41,018 nucleotides of DNA from an uncultured Lachnospiraceae bacterium (lineage in GTDB: Bacteria; Bacillota; Clostridia; Lachnospirales; Lachnospiraceae), in NCBI GenBank assembly GCA_902788555.1, contig CADAKQ010000021.1:1-41018 (forward strand), given 5' to 3'. Within the stretch, counting starts at the first letter, position 1; each line of letters begins with the position of its first letter. The notes beneath the pieces are model-generated. The model saw nothing but the letters and a program-made list of their open reading frames with translations, made no database searches and had not been told where the DNA came from. Position numbers and translations under genes: made by a program. Below are positions 31,253-39,612 of the stretch, piece after piece.

Positions 31253-32122
31253 ATGAAAGAATTTAAACCGGTTAAGGAAGGTAAAGTAAGAGAGATATAC
31301 GATAACGGCGATAATCTTATTATGGTAGCTACAGACAGAATAAGCTGCTTTGACGTAATACTTAACAATGTCGTAACCAAAAAGGGTACAGTGCTTACCC
31401 AGATGTCAAAGCTCTGGTTTGATATGACAGAGGATATAATTCCAAACCATATGATATCCGTTGATGTAAATGATATGCCGGAGTATTTCAGACAGCCACA
31501 GTTTGATGGCAATTCAATGATGTGTAAGAAGCTTGAAATGCTTCCTATCGAGTGTATCGTGCGTGGATATATAACAGGAAGCGGTTGGGAGAGCTACAAG
31601 AAGGATGGTACCGTATGTGGTATAAAGCTTCCTGACGGTCTTAAGGAGTCTGATAAGCTTCCGGAACCTATATACACACCTTCCACAAAGGCCGAGATAG
31701 GCGAGCATGACGAAAATATTTCCTATGAGCAGAGTGTGGCACATCTTGAAAAGTATTTCCCTGGTAAGGGTGAGGAATACGCTTCAAAGCTCAGAGATTA
31801 TACAATAGCACTTTATAAGAAATGCGCCGATTATGCACTTACTAAAGGCATAATCATAGCAGATACCAAGTTCGAATTCGGTCTTGATGAGGATGGAAAT
31901 ATGGTTCTCGGCGACGAAATGCTTACACCGGATAGCTCCAGATTCTGGCCTGCAGACGTATACGAGCCGGGACATTCACAGCCGTCCTTTGATAAGCAGT
32001 TCGCCCGTGATTGGTTAAAGAGCCATGAAGGACATAACTGGACACTCCCACAGGACGTAGTTGATAAAACAATAGCAATTTACCTCGAAGGATATGAGAA
32101 GCTTTCAGGTAAGAAGTTATAG
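31253..32122 (+). CDS. purC: Phosphoribosylaminoimidazole-succinocarboxamide synthase
   Basis: PurC condenses CAIR with aspartate, using ATP, to make SAICAR in purine synthesis. The 289-residue protein has the N-terminal GKVREIYD and ATDRISCFDV, the IECIVRGYITGSGW signature, and IADTKFEFGLDEDG as the second signature. The C-terminal SFDKQFARDWL extension marks the longer enzyme form. Aspartate links it to the amino acid genes around it, but no other purine gene is in the window, so its position in a leucine/isoleucine-valine cluster is unusual. It is preceded by the second copy of the structured element and followed by the third. Confidence 0.95.
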   Translation: MKEFKPVKEGKVREIYDNGDNLIMVATDRISCFDVILNNVVTKKGTVLTQMSKLWFDMTEDIIPNHMISVDVNDMPEYFRQPQFDGNSMMCKKLEMLPIECIVRGYITGSGWESYKKDGTVCGIKLPDGLKESDKLPEPIYTPSTKAEIGEHDENISYEQSVAHLEKYFPGKGEEYASKLRDYTIALYKKCADYALTKGIIIADTKFEFGLDEDGNMVLGDEMLTPDSSRFWPADVYEPGHSQPSFDKQFARDWLKSHEGHNWTLPQDVVDKTIAIYLEGYEKLSGKKL

Positions 32123-32167
32123 AATAAATAATTATACAATTTATTTGAGTAGAACTTAAAAATAACA

Positions 32168-32308
32168 GGAAGTAATTGGATATGATAATTCATAAGCAGG
32201 TACTTTGAACACGCCGGTACTTAGTGAGGTTTTTTCGAGCTTAGTACCGTTGCGTGTGAGAGTAGCGAGAGCGTGCCTGCGATGAATTTATCATATACAA
32301 TTACTTCC
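32168..32308 (+). ncRNA. Structured leader element, copy 3 (leuB)
   Basis: The core is 32196-32280. The outer stem is nearly perfect over 26 bp: 5' GGAAGTAATTG and GATATGATAATTCAT at 32168-32193 pair with 32282-32308, which has one extra base. An AA/G internal loop separates it from P1, as in the other copies. The cap pairs GTGAG with CGAGC around a T-rich loop. Only 45 bp lie between the purC stop and this stem, so there is little room for a separate promoter. leuB starts 22 nt downstream. Confidence 0.85.
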
Positions 32309-32330
32309 GTAATGAGAAAGGAAGAGAAAA

Positions 32331-33413
32331 ATGAATTGTAACATTGCAGTTATAAAGGGCGACGGTATCGGTCCCGAGGTCGTAACCGAAGCTATGAAGG
32401 TGCTTGATGCGGTAGGAAAAAAATTCGGTCATACATTTAACTATGAACAGCTTCTTATGGGCGGCTGCTCCATAGACAAATACGGTGATCCTCTTACCGA
32501 CGAAACAGTTGCCATAGCAAAGTCCAAGGACGCGGTTTTACTTGGCTCAATCGGTGGAAATACTCAGACCTCACCTTGGTATAAGCTTCCTCCAAATAAA
32601 AGACCTGAAGCGGGACTTTTAAAAATCCGTAAGGAACTTGGGTTGTTTGCAAATCTTCGTCCTGCATATCTTTATCCTGAACTTAAAGAGGCTTGTCCTC
32701 TAAAGGAAAGTGTTGCTGAAAGAGGCTTTGACATGATGATAATGCGTGAGCTTACCGGCGGACTTTATTTTGGAGAAAGATACACCAAAGAAATAGATGG
32801 TGTAATGACAGCGGTTGATACGCTTACATACAATGAAAATGAGATAAGAAGAATAGCTGTTAAGGGCTTTGATATAGCTATGAAGAGAAGAAAAAAGGTT
32901 ACCCTTGTAGATAAGGCAAACGTACTTGATTCATCCAGACTTTGGAGAAAGGTAACCGAGGAAGTTGCAAAGGATTATCCTGAAGTTGAATATGAAACAA
33001 TGCTTGTAGATAATGCCGCTATGCAGCTTGTAAAGGATCCGGCTCAGTTCGATGTAATGCTTACAGAGAACATGTTTGGTGACATACTTTCAGATGAGGC
33101 TTCCATGATAACAGGCTCTATAGGAATGCTTTCGTCAGCATCTCTTAATGAAACAAAGTTTGGACTCTATGAGCCTTCGGGTGGTTCGGCTCCTGACATA
33201 GCAGGTCAAAACATAGCTAATCCGATAGCAACAATCTTAAGCGCAGCTATGATGCTTCGATATACCTTTGACCTTGATAAAGAAGCAGATGCCATCGAGA
33301 ATGCGGTAAAGAAGGTTCTTGAAGAAGGCTATAGGACCATTGATATCGCAAAACCTGGCGAGCCACAGGTTAAATGTGATGAGATGGGCAGCTTAATAGC
33401 GGAAAGAATTTAA
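32331..33413 (+). CDS. leuB: 3-isopropylmalate dehydrogenase
   Basis: This NAD-dependent enzyme oxidatively decarboxylates 3-isopropylmalate. The 360-residue protein shows VIKGDGIGPEV at the N-terminus, LLKIRKELGLFANLRPA, MIMRELTGGLYFG, and the family signature NMFGDILSDEASMITGSIGML with the metal-binding aspartates; GSAPDIAGQNIANP lies near the end. ATG at 32331 is preceded by AAAGGAAGAG. The ribosome-binding stretch AGAGAAAGGAAGA before purC is almost the same, suggesting that these two leader regions share recent ancestry. Confidence 0.96.
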   Translation: MNCNIAVIKGDGIGPEVVTEAMKVLDAVGKKFGHTFNYEQLLMGGCSIDKYGDPLTDETVAIAKSKDAVLLGSIGGNTQTSPWYKLPPNKRPEAGLLKIRKELGLFANLRPAYLYPELKEACPLKESVAERGFDMMIMRELTGGLYFGERYTKEIDGVMTAVDTLTYNENEIRRIAVKGFDIAMKRRKKVTLVDKANVLDSSRLWRKVTEEVAKDYPEVEYETMLVDNAAMQLVKDPAQFDVMLTENMFGDILSDEASMITGSIGMLSSASLNETKFGLYEPSGGSAPDIAGQNIANPIATILSAAMMLRYTFDLDKEADAIENAVKKVLEEGYRTIDIAKPGEPQVKCDEMGSLIAERI

Positions 33414-33442
33414 TTTTTTTAATTATATGTAACCAATAAACA

Positions 33443-33583
33443 GCTTGTTATCTGACTTATAAATCTAAAGTCAGGTACTTTGAACACGCCGGTACTTAGC
33501 GAGGTTTTGTCGAGCTTAGTACCGCTGCGTGTGAGAGTAGCGAGAGCGTGCCTGACGTAGATTTGATAAGTCAGATAACAAGC
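33443..33583 (+). ncRNA. Structured leader element, copy 4 (ilvD)
   Basis: The core is 33470-33556. P1 differs from other copies in both arms (GTCAGGTAC with GTGCCTGAC) and remains fully paired. The outer stem (CTTGTTATCTGACTTAT, then AAATCTA, at 33444-33467) pairs with 33558-33582 with one bulge. The cap pairs GCGAG with CGAGC. The stem starts only 29 nt after the leuB stop, so read-through from leuB is likely. ilvD starts 30 nt downstream. Confidence 0.85.
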
Positions 33584-33613
33584 GTGATTAAAACATAAAA
33601 GGAGAAATGATTT

Positions 33614-35281
33614 ATGCAAAGTGATAATATGAAATGCGGTCTTCAGCAGGCACCGGCACGTTCACTTCTGAATGCACTCGGATACACTGCCGAAGAAATC
33701 AAAAAGCCAATGGTTGGTATCGTATGCTCCTACAATGAGATTGTACCGGGACATATGAACCTTGATAAAATTGCCGAGGCTGTTAAGCTCGGAGTTGCCG
33801 AAGCAGGCGGAACACCTGTTATGTTTCCGGCAATAGCGGTATGTGATGGTATCGCTATGGGACATGTGGGTATGAAGTATTCACTTGTAACAAGAGATTT
33901 GATAGCTGATTCTACAGAGTGTATGGCTATCGCTCACCAGTTTGATGCACTCGTTATGATACCTAACTGTGATAAGAACGTTCCGGGACTTCTTATGGCG
34001 GCTGCAAGAGTAAATGTTCCTACTGTATTTGTATCGGGAGGACCTATGCTGGCAGGACATATCCATGGAAGAAAGAGAAGTCTTTCATCTATGTTCGAAG
34101 CAGTCGGAGAGCGTACTGCCGGAAAGATTACCGATGAGGATGTTGTAGAGTTTGAGGAAAAGGTTTGTCCGACCTGTGGTTCCTGTTCAGGTATGTACAC
34201 TGCAAACTCCATGAACTGTCTTACTGAAGTACTCGGTATGGGACTTCCGGGAAACGGAACTATACCTGCGGTTTATTCTGAGAGACTTCGTCTTGCAAAG
34301 AAAGCCGGATATGCAGTTATGGATATGTTAAAGAAGAACATCCGCCCGCGTGACATTATCACTAAGGATGCTATTTTAAATGCTCTTACAGTGGATATGG
34401 CACTTGGATGTTCAACAAATTCCATGCTTCATCTTCCTGCAATTGCACATGAGATAGGCTTTGACTTTGATATATCCTTTGCCAATCCAATCAGTGAGAA
34501 GACTCCTAACCTCTGTCACCTTGCACCTGCAGGTCCTACATATATGGAAGACCTCAATGAAGCAGGCGGTGTATATGCAGTAGTTAAAGAGCTTTGTGAT
34601 ATCGGACTTATAAATGAAGATTGTATGACAGTTACCGGTAAGACCATCGGTGAAGCTGTTAAGAATTCAGTAAATAGAAATCCTGAGGTTATACGTCCTG
34701 TAGATAATCCATATTCTAAGACAGGCGGACTTGCGGTTCTTAAGGGTAATCTTGCACCGGACGGTTCGGTTGTAAAGCGTTCCGCTGTAGTACCTGAGAT
34801 GCTTAAGCATGAAGGCCCTGCAAGAGTATTTGATTCGGAAGAGGATGCGATTGCAGCTATCCTTGGAGGAAAGATTGTTGACGGAGATGTTGTTGTTATA
34901 AGATATGAAGGCCCTAAGGGCGGTCCGGGTATGAGAGAGATGCTCAATCCTACATCAGCAATTGCAGGTATGGGACTTGGTTCATCAGTAGCACTTATTA
35001 CAGACGGACGTTTCTCAGGAGCAAGCCGTGGTGCTTCCATAGGACACGTATCACCGGAAGCAGCAGTTGGCGGACCTATTGCCTTTGTAGAAGAGGGAGA
35101 TATAATTGAGATTGATATCAATAATTACTCCATCAACTTAAAAGTATCCGATGAGGAGCTTGCAAAGCGTAAAGCCAACTGGACACCAAAGGAGCCAAAG
35201 GTAACAACAGGATATCTTGCAAGATATGCAAAGATGGTAACCTCAGGCAACAGAGGCGCAATACTTGAGATTAAGGATTAA
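33614..35281 (+). CDS. ilvD: Dihydroxy-acid dehydratase
   Basis: IlvD makes the 2-keto acid precursors of valine, leucine and isoleucine. The 555-residue protein carries the iron-sulfur site cysteines in [26 protein letters not shown] and, further N-terminal, [34 protein letters not shown] is the C-terminal signature, with KGGPGMREM before it. ATG at 33614 has AAAAGGAG in front. The short all-alpha/beta form is that common in Clostridia. The gene is not followed by an evident terminator, and ilvB has a separate promoter. Confidence 0.96.
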   Translation: MQSDNMKCGLQQAPARSLLNALGYTAEEIKKPMVGIVCSYNEIVPGHMNLDKIAEAVKLGVAEAGGTPVMFPAIAVCDGIAMGHVGMKYSLVTRDLIADSTECMAIAHQFDALVMIPNCDKNVPGLLMAAARVNVPTVFVSGGPMLAGHIHGRKRSLSSMFEAVGERTAGKITDEDVVEFEEKVCPTCGSCSGMYTANSMNCLTEVLGMGLPGNGTIPAVYSERLRLAKKAGYAVMDMLKKNIRPRDIITKDAILNALTVDMALGCSTNSMLHLPAIAHEIGFDFDISFANPISEKTPNLCHLAPAGPTYMEDLNEAGGVYAVVKELCDIGLINEDCMTVTGKTIGEAVKNSVNRNPEVIRPVDNPYSKTGGLAVLKGNLAPDGSVVKRSAVVPEMLKHEGPARVFDSEEDAIAAILGGKIVDGDVVVIRYEGPKGGPGMREMLNPTSAIAGMGLGSSVALITDGRFSGASRGASIGHVSPEAAVGGPIAFVEEGDIIEIDINNYSINLKVSDEELAKRKANWTPKEPKVTTGYLARYAKMVTSGNRGAILEIKD

Positions 35282-35306
35282 AATCATTCACATAACAAAT
35301 TATGAT

Positions 35307-35335
35307 TTGAAATATTATATGGATTGTGTTATTCT
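35307..35335 (+). promoter_or_regulatory. Promoter of ilvB
   Basis: TTGAAA at 35307-35312 and TATTCT at 35330-35335 are 17 bp apart, so transcription would start near 35342. No structured element of the leuC type lies in this 118-bp gap, so ilvB-serC-serA seems to form a separate regulatory unit. Confidence 0.55.
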
Positions 35336-35399
35336 ATCAAACATAATTATTATAGAAAATATAATTCATACAGCAGAAAAATAGAAAGGAAGAATTTGT

Positions 35400-37088
35400 A
35401 TGAAACAGTTGACAGGCTCAGAAATTATAATTGAATGTTTAAAAGAGCAGGGAGTTGATACAGTATTCGGATATCCTGGAGGTACTATACTTAATGTATA
35501 TGATGCACTTTACAAGCATCAGGATGAGATTCATCATATACTTACCTCACATGAGCAGGGGGCCGCACATGCTGCTGACGGATATGCCAGAGCAACCGGT
35601 AAGGTTGGCGTATGTATGGCTACTTCAGGTCCGGGTGCTACAAATCTTGTAACAGGTATTGCAACAGCATATATGGATTCCATTCCTCTTGTCGCAATTA
35701 CAGCAAATGTAAATGTTACAGCACTCGGTAAGGACAGCTTCCAGGAGATAGATATAGCAGGCGTGGTTATGCCTATTACAAAGCACAGCTTTATCGTTAA
35801 GGATGTACACAAGCTTGCTGATACGATAAGAAGAGCATTTAAGATTGCAAAGACCGGAAGACCGGGACCTGTACTTGTGGATGTAACAAAGGATGTTACC
35901 GCAAATGTTGCCGATTACGAGGCAAAGGCACCGGAGTCAATAGAAAGAGTTACAAGTACAATTAAGGCAGAGGACTTGGAGCAGGCTGTTAAGCTTATTG
36001 ATAAGAGTGAGAGACCGTTTATCATAGCAGGCGGTGGTGTGATAGCGGCAGATGCTTCACCGGAGTTAAAGAAGCTTGCTGATAAGATAGATGCTCCTGT
36101 ATGTGATACTCTTATGGGTAAGGGTGCATTTGACGGAACAAATGAAAGATATACCGGTATGATAGGTATGCATGGTACAAAGGTTTCAAACTTTGCAGTT
36201 AATAAGGCTGACCTTGTAATTGTTGTAGGAGCAAGATTCTCGGACAGAGTTATCGGTGATGCCAAGAAGTTTGCAGCCAATGCCAAGATATTGCAGATAG
36301 ATGTAGATGCCGCAGAGGTTGATAAGAATGTAGTTGTAGATGCAAGTGTTATCGGTGATGCCAAAGAGGTTCTTAAGATGATTTCTTCAAGAATCAAGGC
36401 AGGAAAGAAGCCTGAGTGGCATGCTGAGATTGAGGAATTAAAGAAAACATATCCTGACCATGGTGATATGAACGCTTTCTCAGGACCTGCTATTATTAAT
36501 AAGATATATGAGATTACAAAGGGTAAGGCAACAATCACTACTGACGTAGGACAGCATCAGATGTGGGCAGCACAGTACTACAAGTACACTAAGCCAAGAC
36601 AGCTTCTTTCATCAGGCGGACTTGGTACCATGGGATACGGTGTTGGTGCATGTATCGGTGCAAAGGTCGGCGAGCCTGACAATATTACAATCAACATCGC
36701 AGGTGACGGATGCTTCAGAATGAATATGAATGAGATTGCTACAGCAGCAAGATATAACATTCCTATTATTCAGGTGGTTATAAATAACCATGTTCTCGGT
36801 ATGGTTAGACAGTGGCAGACACTTTTCTACGGTGAGAGATATTCCAATACCGTACTTGAGGATAATGTTGATTTTGTAAAGGTTGCCGAAGCTTTAGGTG
36901 CAACAGGTGTAAGAGCAACAAACCTTAAGGAGTTTGAAAAGGCGTTAAAGGATGCGATCAAGCTTAATAAGCCTGTAGTTATCGATTGTATAATAGATAA
37001 GGACGATAAGGTTTGGCCTATGGTTCCTGCAGGAGCTCCTCTTGAGACATGCTTTGACCAGCAGGATTTAGATGCTAAGAACAAGTAG
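35400..37088 (+). CDS. ilvB: Acetolactate synthase, large (catalytic) subunit
   Basis: This thiamine diphosphate enzyme condenses pyruvate with pyruvate or 2-ketobutyrate, the first common step of branched-chain synthesis. The 562-residue protein has the N-terminal SEIIIECLKEQGVDTVFGYPGG, the catalytic Glu in SHEQGAAHAADGYARATGKVG, and the metal/cofactor motif GDGCFRMNMNEIATAARYNIP. The FAD-site region and the substrate-access VVINNHVLGMVRQWQ match biosynthetic enzymes. No gene for the regulatory small subunit IlvN follows; serC does. A small subunit may be encoded elsewhere. Confidence 0.95.
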   Translation: MKQLTGSEIIIECLKEQGVDTVFGYPGGTILNVYDALYKHQDEIHHILTSHEQGAAHAADGYARATGKVGVCMATSGPGATNLVTGIATAYMDSIPLVAITANVNVTALGKDSFQEIDIAGVVMPITKHSFIVKDVHKLADTIRRAFKIAKTGRPGPVLVDVTKDVTANVADYEAKAPESIERVTSTIKAEDLEQAVKLIDKSERPFIIAGGGVIAADASPELKKLADKIDAPVCDTLMGKGAFDGTNERYTGMIGMHGTKVSNFAVNKADLVIVVGARFSDRVIGDAKKFAANAKILQIDVDAAEVDKNVVVDASVIGDAKEVLKMISSRIKAGKKPEWHAEIEELKKTYPDHGDMNAFSGPAIINKIYEITKGKATITTDVGQHQMWAAQYYKYTKPRQLLSSGGLGTMGYGVGACIGAKVGEPDNITINIAGDGCFRMNMNEIATAARYNIPIIQVVINNHVLGMVRQWQTLFYGERYSNTVLEDNVDFVKVAEALGATGVRATNLKEFEKALKDAIKLNKPVVIDCIIDKDDKVWPMVPAGAPLETCFDQQDLDAKNK

Positions 37089-37154
37089 GATAAAAACAAA
37101 TAATATATACAAAGAAATAAAGATAAATAAATAATAATCAGGAGGATTTTATTA

Positions 37155-38237
37155 ATGGCAAGAGTATTTAATTTTTCAGCAGGACCTTCAGTATTACCTG
37201 AGGTCGTTTTACAGCAGGCAGCAGATGAGATGATGGATTATAAGGGCTCTGGCATGAGCGTTATGGAGATGAGCCATCGTTCAAAGGTATATGATAACAT
37301 CATCAAGGAAGCAGAGAAGGATTTAAGAGACTTACTTGAGATTCCTGACAACTATAAGGTGCTTTTCCTTCAGGGCGGTGCTTCACAGCAGTTTGCAGCT
37401 ATCCCTATGAACCTTATGAAAAACGGTGTTGCTGACTACATCATAACAGGTCAGTGGGCTAAGAAGGCTTATGAGGAGGCTAAGAAATATCTTAAGGCAA
37501 ATGCCATAGCTTCATCAGCAGACAAGACCTTCTCATACATACCTGATTGTTCTGATTTACCTATATCAGAGGATGCAGACTATGTATATATCTGCCATAA
37601 CAATACTATTTACGGAACTGCATTTAAGGAGCTTCCAAATACAAAGGGTAAGATTCTGGTTGCAGACATGTCCTCAGATATTCTTTCACAGCCTGTAAAT
37701 GTAAGTGACTACGGCTTAATCTACTTCGGTGTTCAGAAGAATGTCGGACCTGCCGGTGTAGTTGTAGTTATCATAAGAGAAGATTTAATCAGAGATGATG
37801 TGCCGGAGTTTTGCCCGACTATGCTTAAGTATAAGACTCAGGCGGATGCTGATTCTCTTTACAATACACCTCCTTGCTACGGCATTTATATCTGTGGTCT
37901 TGTATTTAAGTGGGTTAAGGAAATGGGCGGACTTTCAGCTATGAAGGCTCACAACGAGAAGAAGGCTGCAATCCTTTATGATTTCCTTGATTCTTCAAAG
38001 ATGTTCAAGGGAACAGTTGAAAAGAAGGACCGTTCACTTATGAATGTTCCTTTTGTAACAGGAAATGAGGAGCTTGATGCCAAGTTTGTTAAGGAAGCAA
38101 CAGAGGCAGGCTTTGTAAACCTTAAGGGACACAGAACTGTAGGCGGTATGCGTGCATCCATCTACAATGCTATGCCAATCGAGGGTGTTGAGAAGCTCGT
38201 TGCATTTATGAAGGAATTCGAAGAGGCTAATTCATAA
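37155..38237 (+). CDS. serC: Phosphoserine aminotransferase
   Basis: This PLP enzyme makes phosphoserine from 3-phosphohydroxypyruvate and glutamate. The 360-residue protein begins NFSAGPSVLPEVVL, has SGMSVMEMSHRS, and the PLP lysine is in IYFGVQKNVGPAG (K of VQKN). Its C-terminus carries GHRTVGGMRASIYNAMP, which holds the phosphate-binding arginine. CAGGAGGATTT precedes the ATG at 37155. It lies 66 bp after ilvB and 75 bp before serA, forming a serine pathway pair. Confidence 0.95.
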   Translation: MARVFNFSAGPSVLPEVVLQQAADEMMDYKGSGMSVMEMSHRSKVYDNIIKEAEKDLRDLLEIPDNYKVLFLQGGASQQFAAIPMNLMKNGVADYIITGQWAKKAYEEAKKYLKANAIASSADKTFSYIPDCSDLPISEDADYVYICHNNTIYGTAFKELPNTKGKILVADMSSDILSQPVNVSDYGLIYFGVQKNVGPAGVVVVIIREDLIRDDVPEFCPTMLKYKTQADADSLYNTPPCYGIYICGLVFKWVKEMGGLSAMKAHNEKKAAILYDFLDSSKMFKGTVEKKDRSLMNVPFVTGNEELDAKFVKEATEAGFVNLKGHRTVGGMRASIYNAMPIEGVEKLVAFMKEFEEANS

Positions 38238-38312
38238 GAACATATATTTAAGGCATTTATATAATAATATATGATTTGTTGATAAATGTTATACATTAAA
38301 GGAGAGTTAAAG

Positions 38313-39476
38313 ATGATAAAGGTTAATTGCTTAAATCCTATAGCTGACTGCGGTATGGATTTATTTACTGATAACTATGAGAAGACTGATGATTTTGCCG
38401 ATGCAGATGCGGTACTTGTAAGAAGTGCGGCTATGCACGATATGGAGCTTTCGGATAAGCTGCTTTGTGTAGGACGTGCAGGTGCAGGAGTAAACAATAT
38501 TCCTCTTGATAAATGTGCCGAGAAGGGTATCGTTGTTTTCAATACTCCGGGTGCCAATGCAAATGGTGTAAAGGAGCTTGTTATAGCTGGTCTTTTACTT
38601 GCATCAAGAGACTTGATGGGTGGATACAACTGGGTTAAGGAAAATGCAAGTGATGAAAATATAGGTAAGGCTGTTGAAAAGCAAAAGTCAAAATATGCCG
38701 GAAATGAAGTTATGGGCAAGAAGCTCGGTGTAATCGGTCTTGGAGCAATAGGTGCAAAGGTTGCCAATATCGGTTTCAGACTTGGTATGGAGGTTTACGG
38801 ATATGACCCGTATGTATCTGTAGATGCTGCATGGAGACTTTCAAGCCACGTTAAGCACATCACAAATGTTGAGGATATATATAAGGAATGTGATTATATC
38901 ACTATTCATGTTCCTGCACTTGATTCTACAAAGGGTATGATAAATAAGGATGCATTTGCACTTATGAAGGATGGAGTTAAGATTCTTAACTTTGCAAGAG
39001 ATATCCTTGTAAATGATGATGATATGATAGAGGCACTTGCATCGGGAAAGGTTGCTAAGTATGTAACCGATTTCCCTAATGCCAAGATTGCAGGTGTTGA
39101 TAATGTTATAACCTTACCACATCTTGGTGCATCGACTGCTGAATCAGAGGATAACTGTGCTATTATGGCAGTTAAGGAAATTATGGAATTTGTTGAGAAT
39201 GGTAATATTAAGAATTCCGTTAATTATCCTGCAATTGATGCAGGTGTTTGCACAAGCACTTCAAGAATTACAGTTTGCCACAAGAATATTCCTAACATGC
39301 TTACTCAGTTTACCGGTGCATTTTCCGCAAAGGGCATAAATGTAACCGATATGGTTAGCAAGTCAAGAGGAGATTGGGCATATACTATACTTGATGTAGC
39401 TGATAAAGCAGACGATAATATTGTAAATACAATCAGTGCCATTGATGGTGTTGTTAAGGTAAGAATAGTAAAGTAA
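38313..39476 (+). CDS. serA: D-3-phosphoglycerate dehydrogenase with ACT domain
   Basis: SerA oxidises 3-phosphoglycerate to phosphohydroxypyruvate with NAD. The 387-residue protein contains the GLGAIGAKVANIGFRLGMEVYGYDPY NAD-binding fold region, DYITIHVPALDSTKGMI, and the catalytic His in LPHLGASTAESEDNC. The usual NAARG block reads NFARD. The C-terminal third holds an ACT domain (ISAKGINVTDMVSKSRGDWAYTI region), the site of serine feedback in related enzymes. I start at ATG 38313, 8 nt after AAAGGAG at 38298-38304, and not at the in-frame ATG at 38286 upstream of that site. Confidence 0.93.
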   Translation: MIKVNCLNPIADCGMDLFTDNYEKTDDFADADAVLVRSAAMHDMELSDKLLCVGRAGAGVNNIPLDKCAEKGIVVFNTPGANANGVKELVIAGLLLASRDLMGGYNWVKENASDENIGKAVEKQKSKYAGNEVMGKKLGVIGLGAIGAKVANIGFRLGMEVYGYDPYVSVDAAWRLSSHVKHITNVEDIYKECDYITIHVPALDSTKGMINKDAFALMKDGVKILNFARDILVNDDDMIEALASGKVAKYVTDFPNAKIAGVDNVITLPHLGASTAESEDNCAIMAVKEIMEFVENGNIKNSVNYPAIDAGVCTSTSRITVCHKNIPNMLTQFTGAFSAKGINVTDMVSKSRGDWAYTILDVADKADDNIVNTISAIDGVVKVRIVK

Positions 39477-39514
39477 GCTAATATTAAGCTTTGTTGTAAA
39501 TTAAGAAGTAATGA

Positions 39515-39591
39515 GACCTTGTATATAAGAAAAGCTTAGCCACGCGTTAAACGATGAGTGTGCGTGGCGAGTTTTTCTTATATATAGGGTC
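39515..39591 (+). promoter_or_regulatory. Long leader hairpin of asd, possible attenuator or terminator
   Basis: GCCACGC (39539-39545) pairs with GCGTGGC (39562-39568), and the flanks continue: TATATAAGAAAA with TTTTCTTATATATA, and GACC (39515-39518) with GGTC (39588-39591), with small internal loops. The GC-rich top followed by GAGTTTTTCTT looks like an intrinsic terminator. asd starts only 21 nt below, leaving no space for a promoter, so the hairpin should lie in the asd leader and could act by attenuation. Its core differs from the leuC-type elements. Confidence 0.75.
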
Positions 39592-39612
39592 GTAGGGAAA
39601 GGTGTGATTAAT

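Noticed and set aside
28950-33583. The four leader elements as T-box or SAM riboswitches
   Set aside because: The T-box antiterminator sequence and the AG-bulge specifier-loop motifs are missing, the core is only about 80 nt, and there is no terminator with a T-run after it. The core also lacks the SAM-I and lysine riboswitch conserved bases.
28950-33583. The four elements as a MITE or other mobile repeat
   Set aside because: A mobile repeat should have conserved ends. Here the ends are the most divergent part and only the core is conserved, while pairing is maintained. Each copy also sits at nearly the same distance from a start codon.
34516-35121. A 201-residue open frame on the - strand inside ilvD
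   Set aside because: It is antisense to a well-conserved gene in a complementary frame, rich in Ser, Thr and Pro, and has no start signal. It is a shadow frame.
35915-36538. A 207-residue open frame on the - strand inside ilvB
   Set aside because: It mirrors the ilvB codons in the antisense frame and has no start signal or recognisable domain.
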